From: Paludibacteraceae bacterium
Lineage (GTDB): Bacteria; Bacteroidota; Bacteroidia; Bacteroidales; Paludibacteraceae
Length of the DNA: 34,105 nucleotides
Direction: 5' to 3'
Assembly (NCBI GenBank): GCA_016302585.1
Contig: JAEDNI010000016.1
Span: forward strand, 1 to 34,105
Shown here piece after piece: positions 15,952 to 23,815 of this stretch. A program made the position numbers and the translations under genes. The notes under the pieces are model-generated. The model had not been told where the DNA came from. It did no database searches and saw nothing but the letters and a program-made list of their open reading frames with translations. Position 1 is the first letter of the stretch; each line of letters opens with the position of its first letter.

Positions 15952-18900
15952 ATGAGACAAAAACTCTTTTCATTGATGTTTGTGCTTACGCTCTCCGTAG
16001 CCATGATGGCACAGACATCACTCAAGGGTCGAGTTGTTGACGACAACACAGGTCAACCTGTCGTTGGTGCTCGTGTAACACTCGCGAATCAAAACATTTC
16101 GACGACCACCAACTCGGCGGGTGAGTTCTCTCTACTCTACCTCGAGGCCATGGACGAAGAAATGGTGGTAGAGGCAGACGATTACGTAGCTGCGCTCGAG
16201 TTGATCAATCTCAAACCGAATGAGGTGAATCAACTGAACGACATTCTTCTGCAACCGGACATCGTCACGCAGGCACAGGATGAGATCTTGCTGAACCTGA
16301 CGGAAGAAGAGATGACGGATGACGAAGGTCGTTCGCAATCGCAGGCTTCGACAGCATCCGCTTCTACCGATGTATTCAACTCCAACACCTCATTTGCCTG
16401 GTCCACAGCGCGTTATCGCAATCGTGGGTATCAGTCCAATCGTGAGAACTACTACATCGAGGGGCTGAACTTCAGTTCGCAGGAGCGCGGTCAGTTCAAC
16501 TACTCTGCCATGGGTGGTCTGAATGACGCAAGCCGTTACAAAGAGGTTCTTAACCCGATGGAGGCTACTAACTTCACCTTTGGTGGACTTGGTCAATCGA
16601 CCAACTACCTGATGGGAGCCAGCCGCTATGCACAGGGCTGGAAAGTAGGTGTTGCAGGTACCAACCGTAACTACAAAGCGCGTGTGAACGCTACTTATTC
16701 GAGTGGTGTGATGGCAAGCGGATGGGCTGTTACCGCACAGTTGGCCTATCGTTTCTCCCCGTATGTGGACAACAAGGGTATCATCGGCGAAGGTATCAAG
16801 TACTATTCGTTGGGTTACTTCCTGACGGCAGAGAAGATCTGGGACAACGCACGTCTGAAACTGATCACCTTTGGTGCTCCTACCGAGCGTGGCCAGAACG
16901 CTGCGGTTACACAAGAGGTGTATGACCTGACCGGAACGATCAACTACAACCCCTATTGGGGCTACCAGAACGGTAAGGTTCGTAATAGCCGTATCGTGAA
17001 GTCGTATGATCCGACGGTCATTGTGGCTTATGAATACAAGATCGACGATCAGCAGAAACTCAAAGCGGCTGCAGGTTACCACTACTCTTGGTATTCCAAC
17101 TCTGCACTGAACTTCTTCAACGCACCCGATCCTCGTCCGGACTACTATCGTAACTTGCCTTCCTTCTATTGGGATGGTCAAATTGCAAACCCGAACAACG
17201 AGACTTCGGCTGGTCAGCTCTTCGACGACAACGGGAACCACTATCCGTGGGGATTGTTCATCGGAGAAGACATGAAGGGCGTTAACCTGGGTTCCGGTTT
17301 CATCGGCGACGATGGTAATTTGGTAGGTCCGTCGGTTGACAAAGACCAATATAACAACCTCGTTAACCTCTGGCGCAATCGTGATAACAAGACCACCCAG
17401 ATCGACTGGGATAACATCTATGCGTCTAACTACGCCAATAATGCCAATGACCCGACCGCTTCTGCACGTTATATGTTGGAGCGTCGTCACAATGACATCC
17501 AGGAGGCGAATGCTTCGTTTAACTATGTCAACACGAAGTATAACCACCTCAAGATGACGTTGGGCGTAGAGGGTAAGTTCTCGCAAGGTATCCACTACAA
17601 GACCATCGACGACCTGCTGGGTGCAAACCAATGGATCGATATCGATGCCTTCGCAGACCGTGATATCAAGGAGTTGGCTACCAACGGCGGTTTCACCCAA
17701 GAGGATATCATCAACGTTCGTAAGAACGAGATCGCTGAGGACTATGACCCGATCACCAAAGCGGACGGTCGTCGCTTCGGCTACAACTACCGCATCAACA
17801 TGGGTAATATGAAGGCCTGGTTCCAGAACGAATGGTCCTTCAATGAAGTAGATGTATACTATGCATTGCAACTCAATTACTCGATGATGCAACGTACGAC
17901 GGACATGTTGAACGGTCGTGCTTGGTATCTGACCAAGATTGCAGACGAGAAGACCGGTGAAGACAGCTGGGTTTACTACGGTCACAACGCATACAACCAG
18001 ATCAAGGCTGCCGAAGCAGCAGGAACGCTGAAGTCAGGTACTCGCTATGTTGGCGATGCTCACCACTTCTTGGATCCGTCCTTTAAGTTAGGCGCCACCT
18101 ATAAGATCAACGGTCGTAATCGCCTGAAACTCAACGCTTTGGCAGAGACCCGTGCCCCGTACGCACGCGATGCATATATCTCGCAGCGTGTACACGATGG
18201 AGTAGTAAGCAATATCTACACCCACGACCAGGCGAAGAACCTGAAGGACTTCTATGCAGCCAGTGAGAAAGTTGCTTCGGCTGACCTCACGTATGAGTTC
18301 AACTACCCGATCGTTCGCGGTCGTATTACCGGATTCTTCACACAGAGTTGGAACGGTACCGAGTTGAACGGTTACTATGACGATGAGGCTCGTACGTTCG
18401 TTAACCAGGCTATGACCGGTATTGACAAACGTTACATGGGTATCGAGGCTGCAGCAGCTGTTAAAATGGGCACTTACCTGACCTTGACCGGTATGGCTTC
18501 GGTTGGCGACTATCGCTATACAAGCGACGCTTTGGCTGTACAATCGGCTGAGAACGGTATGCCTATGACCCAAGACCTCTCTACGAAGTCTCTCGTTTTC
18601 GAGACGGTAGATAAAGTGCTCTTGAAGGGCGTACGCCTCTCGACCGGTCCGCAAGTGAACGCAAGTTTGAAACTCTCGTTCTTCCACCCGAAGATGTGGT
18701 TTGCTGACATTACCGTCAGTTACCATGACTGGAACTTCCTGAGCGTAGCTCCGAGTCGTCGTATGCAAGGTCTGTTCACCGGAACTCGTCTGGACGGAAC
18801 GGCTGTGAACGGCTGGTTCGGCGATGAGAACGCAAACGCTATCGAGACCACCGATGGTCAGTTAGTTCGCGTCACTATCAATGATGACGGAAATGCCGTA

Positions 18901-19269
18901 TATGAGAACGCAGTTCTTGACGCTAACGGAGTACCGGTTCTGAAGTATCCGTATAACATCATGACGATGCAAGAGAGCCTGGCTGCTACCAATCCGTTGA
19001 ACCGCTTCTTGATTGACTGCTCTGTTGGTAAACTGATTTACTTGCCGAACCGTCAGTCCTTATCGATCAACCTGAGCGTATCGAACCTTACGAACAACAC
19101 GCATTTCAAGACCGGCGGTTATCAACAAGCCCGTCTGCCGCGTGCCGTACGTCAGGGCGAGAAAGACTACCAGAATTCGGTTATTACCGCTAACGCCTGG
19201 AAATATCCGTCCAAGTACTACTACGCTTGGGGTGCTAACTTCTTCTTAACAGTAACTTATAAATTCTAA
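15952..19269 (+). CDS. TonB-dependent receptor with CarboxypepD_reg N-terminal domain
   Basis: 1105 aa. A signal peptide (about 1-20) is followed by a CarboxypepD_reg-like domain (SLKGRVVDDNTGQPVVGARV, about 22-105). An acidic Ser/Thr-rich stretch (about 118-145), a plug-like region and a long aromatic-rich beta-barrel come next. It ends in a typical terminal strand (ANFFLTVTYKF). The barrel would import a ligand across the outer membrane using TonB energy. It is followed after 5 nt by a DUF5689 lipoprotein, not by a SusD homologue, so it is not a standard Sus pair. The ligand cannot be read from the sequence. The 72-nt upstream gap shows no clear TAnnTTTG box. Confidence 0.9.
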   Translation: MRQKLFSLMFVLTLSVAMMAQTSLKGRVVDDNTGQPVVGARVTLANQNISTTTNSAGEFSLLYLEAMDEEMVVEADDYVAALELINLKPNEVNQLNDILLQPDIVTQAQDEILLNLTEEEMTDDEGRSQSQASTASASTDVFNSNTSFAWSTARYRNRGYQSNRENYYIEGLNFSSQERGQFNYSAMGGLNDASRYKEVLNPMEATNFTFGGLGQSTNYLMGASRYAQGWKVGVAGTNRNYKARVNATYSSGVMASGWAVTAQLAYRFSPYVDNKGIIGEGIKYYSLGYFLTAEKIWDNARLKLITFGAPTERGQNAAVTQEVYDLTGTINYNPYWGYQNGKVRNSRIVKSYDPTVIVAYEYKIDDQQKLKAAAGYHYSWYSNSALNFFNAPDPRPDYYRNLPSFYWDGQIANPNNETSAGQLFDDNGNHYPWGLFIGEDMKGVNLGSGFIGDDGNLVGPSVDKDQYNNLVNLWRNRDNKTTQIDWDNIYASNYANNANDPTASARYMLERRHNDIQEANASFNYVNTKYNHLKMTLGVEGKFSQGIHYKTIDDLLGANQWIDIDAFADRDIKELATNGGFTQEDIINVRKNEIAEDYDPITKADGRRFGYNYRINMGNMKAWFQNEWSFNEVDVYYALQLNYSMMQRTTDMLNGRAWYLTKIADEKTGEDSWVYYGHNAYNQIKAAEAAGTLKSGTRYVGDAHHFLDPSFKLGATYKINGRNRLKLNALAETRAPYARDAYISQRVHDGVVSNIYTHDQAKNLKDFYAASEKVASADLTYEFNYPIVRGRITGFFTQSWNGTELNGYYDDEARTFVNQAMTGIDKRYMGIEAAAAVKMGTYLTLTGMASVGDYRYTSDALAVQSAENGMPMTQDLSTKSLVFETVDKVLLKGVRLSTGPQVNASLKLSFFHPKMWFADITVSYHDWNFLSVAPSRRMQGLFTGTRLDGTAVNGWFGDENANAIETTDGQLVRVTINDDGNAVYENAVLDANGVPVLKYPYNIMTMQESLAATNPLNRFLIDCSVGKLIYLPNRQSLSINLSVSNLTNNTHFKTGGYQQARLPRAVRQGEKDYQNSVITANAWKYPSKYYYAWGANFFLTVTYKF

Positions 19270-19274
19270 GCACT

Positions 19275-20552
19275 ATGAAGACAATCAAATATTTATCGTA
19301 CATGGTACTTAGTACCTTCGTACTGTCTATTATGACTTCATGCGAGCCGAAAGCATTAACGCAGGATGATGTATTCTTGGATCCTGCGTCGCTCAACGAG
19401 ATACTCGCAGAGGAAAACCCAGAGGGATATACGGTCTATAACCTCAATGATTTCCTCGATACGTTTATGACCGAGGAGGGTACGTATCATAATGATACGA
19501 CTCCGTATCGTGAGCGTTCCTATGATGCCACGCATAATTTGTATCTCTATTCGATTGATACACTGCCTTCCGGAGGTCCTGGTATTTATATCCGCGGTCG
19601 CGTATCTACGGATGACTATGCCGGCAACTTCTATAAAGCGATGGTAATCCAGCAGACTACGGATTGGGCTACCGGTGCTACAATTGACCAGCAGAACCTC
19701 CGTATCTCGGTCGATCTGGGTTCCGGCGGCGGTATGTACCAAACCGGCCAAGAGATCATCATTCGTTGTAACGGTTTAGCGGTAGGTCGTTATGCGAACC
19801 AGCCGCAACTCTGTATCCCGTCCTATAACGATAATATCTATGCGATGAACGCATCGCAGAAGGTAGGTTGGTGCCCGGGACGTATTCAGGGTTCTGTATT
19901 CCGCAGAGTTACCCGTATGATCGGCCAGCCGGATCAATCCAAACTGGTTTACGATGAGATGAGTCTGAACGACCTGTTCACGAAATATCCGTTCAAACCC
20001 TCGGCTGATGCCACCGGCATGGACAAGATACGTAAAGCGGACGGTCGTCTGGTGAAGCTCATAAACGTACACTTCACGGGTGAGTTCGACAACAACGGTA
20101 GCTTGGCTAAATGCGACACGCTGCATCCGGATTCGTCTTCGAATGCCAACGTCTTCGCACCGACGACCAATAACATCGGCTATCCGCAAGGTCGTGTTAT
20201 CACCGACGGAGGTAGCTATAAGATGATGTGCTCCAGCTCGGAATATGCGAAGTTCGCTTATTTCTATCTGCCGGGCGCTGACCGTCATGGCGTAGCGAAC
20301 TGCGATCAATGGGTAGGCTATGTAACGGGTATCCTCGGCTGGTATCTGGATAAGGCAAGCGACATGGCAAGCAACAAACTGGACGGCTACGAGTGGTCTG
20401 TCACTCCTCGTGGTATTCCAGCTACAGGGGCCGATGGTTCTCGTTATATGGGAATTCCTGACATCTACATGTACAATGACCTGTACGAGATTGCTTGGGA
20501 GCCGAAAGAGTTCAACCCCGAGGATTATATCAGTTCCGAATCAAATGAATAA
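19275..20552 (+). CDS. DUF5689 family surface lipoprotein
   Basis: 425 aa. The signal peptide ends in a lipobox (SIMTSC, Cys23). The central part (about 95-175) has the DUF5689 look: GIYIRGRVSTDDYAGNFYKA, then QQNLRISVDLG, then GQEIIIRCNGLAVGRY, an OB-like beta domain seen in Bacteroidetes exported proteins. The tail is acidic. It follows the TonB receptor by 5 nt and is probably its outer-membrane partner. Its stop codon overlaps the cvpA start (TAATG). Confidence 0.8.
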   Translation: MKTIKYLSYMVLSTFVLSIMTSCEPKALTQDDVFLDPASLNEILAEENPEGYTVYNLNDFLDTFMTEEGTYHNDTTPYRERSYDATHNLYLYSIDTLPSGGPGIYIRGRVSTDDYAGNFYKAMVIQQTTDWATGATIDQQNLRISVDLGSGGGMYQTGQEIIIRCNGLAVGRYANQPQLCIPSYNDNIYAMNASQKVGWCPGRIQGSVFRRVTRMIGQPDQSKLVYDEMSLNDLFTKYPFKPSADATGMDKIRKADGRLVKLINVHFTGEFDNNGSLAKCDTLHPDSSSNANVFAPTTNNIGYPQGRVITDGGSYKMMCSSSEYAKFAYFYLPGADRHGVANCDQWVGYVTGILGWYLDKASDMASNKLDGYEWSVTPRGIPATGADGSRYMGIPDIYMYNDLYEIAWEPKEFNPEDYISSESNE

Positions 20553-21043
20553 TGAACTGGCTTGACGTACTTATCGTCCTGCCTGTCTTAGTCGGCCTCG
20601 TGCGAGGCCTGATGCGCGGGTTTATCTCCGAGATCATTGCCTTCGTGGTAGTGATTCTCGGAGTGCTCGGCGCACGAATAATTGCTCCGCCTTTCTCTGC
20701 GGGGCTTTTATCGCTCTTTGACTGGCCGGAACCCGTTTGCGACGTAGTGGCTTATACACTCGTTTTTCTGCTCATCGCTATCGGCCTGGCCATCGCAGCC
20801 AAACTGCTCAATAAATTTCTCAAAGCCATTCATCTCGGATGGGCAAACCGTATCGCCGGAGCGCTGGTCGGCATGCTCAAATACGGACTTATCGTGCTCG
20901 TAGTCGTGTTTGTGATGGATCGAACGAATGATTCTTTTCATTACTTAGATGATGCGGAAGTCGTGCAGACATCGTTCTTCTATCCTAAGTTTGTCAAGAT
21001 CACCGATGCTATACTTTCTTTCTCTCGGAGCGAATTTGGGTAA
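20552..21043 (+). CDS. cvpA: CvpA family membrane protein
   Basis: 163 aa with four predicted transmembrane helices (about 5-22, 25-48, 63-87 and 104-122). It has the family start MNWLDVLIVLPVLVGLVRGL followed by GFISEIIAF. CvpA proteins are inner-membrane proteins first linked to colicin V production; the general function is unclear. It starts on the last base of the upstream stop codon and overlaps folK by 38 nt. Confidence 0.88.
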   Translation: MNWLDVLIVLPVLVGLVRGLMRGFISEIIAFVVVILGVLGARIIAPPFSAGLLSLFDWPEPVCDVVAYTLVFLLIAIGLAIAAKLLNKFLKAIHLGWANRIAGALVGMLKYGLIVLVVVFVMDRTNDSFHYLDDAEVVQTSFFYPKFVKITDAILSFSRSEFG

Positions 21044-21428
21044 TCGCGAAGCGACAATTCATGCGGCGGTAGAGCGCATCGAGCAAACGATAGGAAGGGT
21101 AACAAAATGCTCTTCTTTTTATTATTCCGAGCCCTGGGGATTCAAGAGTGAGAACGGGTTTTGCAATATCTGTTGCCGCGTAGAAACGGCTTTGCAGCCC
21201 TTGGAAGTACTCCACTCCACCCAGGCCATCGAACGCGAGTTAGGGCGCGTTCATAAGTCTCAAAACGGTCAATATTCCGACCGGACAATGGACATCGACC
21301 TCATACAAGCCTTTGACGACGAAGGTCATGAAATAAAGATGAGCAGCGATCCGCTACTCATCTTGCCGCATCCACTTTGGCAGGAGCGGGATTTCGTGAC
21401 AGTTCCTTTAGCTGAAGTAATTTCGTAA
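21006..21428 (+). CDS. folK: 2-amino-4-hydroxy-6-hydroxymethyldihydropteridine pyrophosphokinase
   Basis: 140 aa from the ATG at 21006 (MLYFLSLGANLGNRE); the longer frame from 20949 would only add residues overlapping cvpA. HPPK marks: GANLGNRE at about 8-15, SSFYYSEPWGF, ELGR, DRTMDIDLI (metal-binding aspartates) and the end LPHPLWQERDFVTVPLAEV. It transfers pyrophosphate from ATP to the pterin in folate synthesis. It is a little shorter than the usual ~160 aa but keeps the motifs. It is the last gene of the plus-strand series, and its 3' end abuts a broken sprT gene. Confidence 0.93.
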   Translation: MLYFLSLGANLGNREATIHAAVERIEQTIGRVTKCSSFYYSEPWGFKSENGFCNICCRVETALQPLEVLHSTQAIERELGRVHKSQNGQYSDRTMDIDLIQAFDDEGHEIKMSSDPLLILPHPLWQERDFVTVPLAEVIS

Positions 21429-21429
21429 G

Positions 21430-21651
21430 CCGGTAGGAAACGGGCAGGTCATAACGTGTGTTGATACGCAGTTTGAAGTTCGAGTACCTCCATTCTCCAA
21501 AGAGCCAAGTCCGATGCTTGATGAATGTCACTTTACCAAGGAAAGTACGGGCATTGGAGAGCTTGATAGGTATCGGCGGCAACGATCCGTTGAAATAACG
21601 GACGTTATACTCGTCAAAACAGGCCTGTATGTAATCAATCGTGGGAATCAA
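21430..21651 (-). pseudogene. SprT-like metalloprotease, 3'-truncated remnant
   Basis: The frame starts MIPTIDYIQACFDEYNVRYF and matches the N-terminal part of Bacteroidetes SprT-like proteins (NGSLPPIPIKLSNARTFLGK, then FKLRINTRYDLP). In intact members the zinc-binding helix HExxH follows soon after this point. Here the recognisable part stops near 21440. The frame then runs into the complement of the folK 3' end as non-homologous residues, ending at 21358. Neither this frame nor the +1 shift I tried shows HExxH. It is therefore probably an inactive remnant left by a deletion whose edge meets folK. Confidence 0.7.
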
Positions 21652-21653
21652 AG

Positions 21654-21681
21654 AGATTTGAGATTGGATATTGGAGAATTA
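21654..21681 (-). repeat. Degenerate heptamers between pfkA and the sprT remnant
   Basis: In plus-strand notation AGATTTG, AGATTGG, ATATTGG and AGAATTA follow one another, overlapping the pfkA stop codon. Confidence 0.55.
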
Positions 21682-22662
21682 GAGGCTGAGGACCTGAAGG
21701 GCCTGCCACTTGTCATCTTTGATATCTTTTTTCTCTTTGATGGCTTTGGAGAGGGGCACGTAAATGACTTCTCCGTTTTGGAGTCCGACCATGATCGAGC
21801 GCTGTTCCTCAAGGAGGGCTTGTACCGCGGCACAGCCGAAACGGGAAGCGAGGATACGGTCGAAAGCCGTTGGCGAACCGCCTCGTTGGAGGTGTCCAAG
21901 GATGGTGACACGCGTGCCATACTCGGGATGGCTCTGCTCGATGACCTTCGCCACCGCTTGTGCTCCGCCGGGGATAGCGTGCTCCTGAACGAGGACGATT
22001 CCGCTGTTTTTATGTTTGCGGCGCCCCTGCCCGATGGCCGCCTCTAACTGTTCCTCGAGGGTTGCTCGTTCGGGAATGATGGCCGCTTCGGCTCCTGCGG
22101 CGATGGCGGCATTGAGGGTAAGGAAGCCGGCATCGCGTCCCATGACCTCAACCAAGAAGAGACGCTCGTGGCTAGTACCGGTATCACGGAGCTTGTCCAC
22201 GCAATCGACGATAGTATTGAGCGCCGTGTCGTAACCGATGGTGGAGTCCGTACCCCAGAGATCGTTGTCAATCGTACCGGGGATGCCGATGATCGGGATA
22301 TTATACTCCTGCGCGAGCAGGCGAGCGCCAGTAAAAGAGCCATCTCCACCGATGACGATCAGGGCATCAATCTGCTCTTTTTGAAGTGTTTCGTAGGCAC
22401 GCTGACGCCCTTCAGGAGTCTTGAACTCCTCGCTGCGAGCGGTTTTGAGAATCGTACCTCCGCGCTGGATAATACCGCTCACATCCTGGGTCGTGAACTC
22501 CTGTACTTCGTCGTCCATGAGGCCTTTGTAGCCGCGGAAAATAGCTTTGACGCGGATGTTGTTAGCGATAGCAGCTCGAGTGACGGCGCGCACTGCTGCA
22601 TTCATTCCCGGAGCATCGCCACCTGAGGTCAGCACTCCGATAGTTTTAATTTTATATTCCAT
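21679..22662 (-). CDS. pfkA: 6-phosphofructokinase (ATP-dependent PfkA)
   Basis: 327 aa from the start at 22662 (MEYKIKTIGVLTSGGDAPGM). The open frame continues upstream to 22731, but that would run over the promoter. Motifs: GGDAPGMNAAVRA (ATP site), GGDGSFTGA with the Gly typical of ATP-PFK, PGTIDNDLWGTD with the catalytic Asp, MGRDAGFL, and LGHLQRGGSPTAFDR. It phosphorylates fructose 6-phosphate in glycolysis. It has its own promoter. Confidence 0.96.
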   Translation of the reverse strand: MEYKIKTIGVLTSGGDAPGMNAAVRAVTRAAIANNIRVKAIFRGYKGLMDDEVQEFTTQDVSGIIQRGGTILKTARSEEFKTPEGRQRAYETLQKEQIDALIVIGGDGSFTGARLLAQEYNIPIIGIPGTIDNDLWGTDSTIGYDTALNTIVDCVDKLRDTGTSHERLFLVEVMGRDAGFLTLNAAIAAGAEAAIIPERATLEEQLEAAIGQGRRKHKNSGIVLVQEHAIPGGAQAVAKVIEQSHPEYGTRVTILGHLQRGGSPTAFDRILASRFGCAAVQALLEEQRSIMVGLQNGEVIYVPLSKAIKEKKDIKDDKWQALQVLSL

Positions 22663-22689
22663 AATGTTATTGTTTAATAAAATCTGATG

Positions 22690-22720
22690 CAAATTTACGA
22701 CTTTTTTTTGATATATACAA
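22690..22720 (-). promoter_or_regulatory. pfkA promoter
   Basis: On the minus strand TTG (22720-22718) is 20 bp from TAAATTTG (22697-22690), with a run of eight A in the spacer. The leader is about 20 nt. Confidence 0.8.
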
Positions 22721-22742
22721 GTGTTTGACACTAAAAAGTATA

Positions 22743-23090
22743 TTATTGTTGAAAAGGATGCGCTAATTTATAATCGTGTATAAGCGAGTTAAATTTCCAT
22801 GCACGAACGGTAGAGTATTTTTTGCCATTAGAGGCGATGTGGTTTGCGGCTTCAAAGTCGGCTGCGAGTTGGGTTTGAGCCTCAGGGGAGGTCAGGAGCT
22901 TTAGTTGGGAGTTGGCGTACTTGAAGGCAGCGGAGTTCCATTGCTGGCGGGGAGATTGATTTTTCTGGTAGTTTTCTTCACGGGAACGGTAGAATTGCTT
23001 GCCGTTTCGCATGTAAAAATAGCCACTGTCACGGCCGTTGGTCTTGCCGTGGATTTGTTCGATGCCGGATGATGTTTTAACTTTTGACAT
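22743..23090 (-). CDS. Small basic protein of unknown function, module A
   Basis: 115 aa with no signal peptide or membrane segment. It is rich in Lys, Arg, Asn, Gln and aromatic residues. The start, MSKVKTSSGIEQIHGKTNGR, is followed by GYFYMRNGKQFYRSREENYQ and RQQWNSAAFKYANSQLKLL; the C-terminus is helical with VRAWKFNSLIHDYKLA. The charge and the RNGKQFYR-like stretch fit a nucleic-acid-binding protein, but I recognise no defined domain. It is the only gene of module A: promoter at 23256-23286, then a ~160-nt leader with 11-nt tandem repeats and an AT inverted repeat. No terminator is visible before the pfkA promoter. Confidence 0.75.
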   Translation of the reverse strand: MSKVKTSSGIEQIHGKTNGRDSGYFYMRNGKQFYRSREENYQKNQSPRQQWNSAAFKYANSQLKLLTSPEAQTQLAADFEAANHIASNGKKYSTVRAWKFNSLIHDYKLAHPFQQ

Positions 23091-23110
23091 AAAAAGAGGA
23101 TTCTTTAAGG

Positions 23111-23136
23111 TATATTATATATAGATATATAATATA
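23111..23136 (-). repeat. Perfect AT-only inverted repeat in the leader of the 115-aa gene
   Basis: TATATTATATAT (23111-23122) and ATATATAATATA (23125-23136) are perfect 12-bp arms with a 2-nt centre, ending about 20 nt before the start codon on the minus strand. It could occlude or expose the translation start, or extrude as a cruciform. Confidence 0.7.
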
Positions 23137-23190
23137 GTATTATACATAAATTTGGGCTCGTTTTTGGTGTAACAGGTAAGTTACGTTGGC

Positions 23191-23234
23191 TTTGACTGTC
23201 GCTTGACCGTCGTTTGACTGTCGTTTGACCGTCG
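23191..23234 (-). repeat. Four tandem 11-mers in the leader of the 115-aa gene
   Basis: TTTGACTGTCG, CTTGACCGTCG, TTTGACTGTCG and TTTGACCGTCG. Units alternate CTG/CCG, so the true duplication is a 22-mer present twice with one mismatch. Confidence 0.85.
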
Positions 23235-23250
23235 TTCCGATATGGTAAAA

Positions 23251-23452
23251 CGGTGCAAAGGTACAACAAAAAAACGGAATATGCAAGAGAAATGGGGATT
23301 TTTTAAGAAAAATAGGCCACTTTATGCCGGAATAGGCATATTTAGGGAAGGGGAGCACCGCAGGTAAACAAAAAAACGAAGAGAGGAAAAAAGAGAGGGG
23401 GCACCGCAGGTAAACCGCCCTAAGCCGGATGACAGCCGGCGGAATGGACGAC
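23251..23452 (-). repeat. 205-bp dispersed repeat, copy A
   Basis: Nearly the same as 24757-24963 by eye, with the same order of parts: promoter, a GGGGATTTTTTAAG block, a GCCACTTTATGCC block, a purine-rich AAGAGAGG tract, a GGGCACCGCAGGTAAAC word and the first hairpin unit. Copy A has GCACCGCAGGTAAAC twice, about 40 nt apart. No coding frame in it is credible. Confidence 0.85.
23256..23286 (-). promoter_or_regulatory. Promoter of module A
   Basis: On the minus strand TTG (23286-23284) is 20 bp from TACCTTTG (23263-23256). It lies at the left end of the 205-bp repeat and points at the 115-aa gene. Confidence 0.75.
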
Positions 23453-23512
23453 GAAGATGCCGGCATTCAATGCCGGGAAATGGACATACGGAGAGGCCGG
23501 ATGACATCCGGC
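23424..23512 (-). repeat. Hairpin-unit array A (three units, 35-37 nt)
   Basis: Small inverted repeats sit at 23424-23440 (GCCGGATGACAGCCGGC), 23459-23476 (GCCGGCATTCAATGCCGG) and 23496-23512 (GCCGGATGACATCCGGC). Each is followed by a common tail of the form GAATGGACATACGGAGAG or a variant. The array lies upstream of promoter A in the minus-strand direction. Confidence 0.8.
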
Positions 23513-23556
23513 AGAATGGACACAGAAGAGGCTCAAAAAAGGAACAGGCTGAGTGT

Positions 23557-23598
23557 AAAAGGAACAAGGTAAACGAAAAAAGGAACAAGGTAAACGAA
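23557..23598. repeat. Two tandem ~21-nt repeats
   Basis: AAAAGGAACAAGGTAAACG occurs twice, 21 nt apart, with a decayed third copy just before it (AAAAAAGGAACAGG, near 23535). The rest of 23535-23775 is purine-rich and shows no gene I can support. Confidence 0.7.
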
Positions 23599-23775
23599 AA
23601 TAGAAGGAGGGAGAGAAAGAAAAACACGCTAACGGAGGTGGCGCGCACAGAACAACGAAAGGGGATGGAGGGACGGAGGGAAATGCGGCGGATACTATCC
23701 GGCGAAAAGGAAGAATCTAAATTACCGAGGTTACGGTATACGATATATCGATATTTCGAAAAAAGGGGAAAAAAA

Positions 23776-23798
23776 CGCCCGAGGGGTTAGCTCGGGCG
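23776..23798 (-). terminator. Terminator after the lipoprotein gene
   Basis: CGCCCGAG and CTCGGGCG form a perfect 8-bp GC-rich stem with a 7-nt loop. On the minus strand it is followed by a T run, 18 nt after the lipoprotein stop codon. Confidence 0.92.
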
Positions 23799-23815
23799 AG
23801 AAACGATATTAAATT

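Noticed and set aside
16390..17985. 531-aa open frame antisense to the TonB receptor
   Set aside because: No signal or domain; the sense gene has full family features.
23322..23648. Minus-strand open frame repeating SVCPFPGIECR
   Set aside because: The same peptide appears over other hairpin units only because the DNA unit repeats; low complexity and in conflict with the promoter block.
23470..23790. 106-aa basic open frame across hairpin array A
   Set aside because: It reads through the hairpin units and the tandem 21-mer. The related frame near array B diverges at once, and unit lengths of 35-37 nt do not keep a reading frame.
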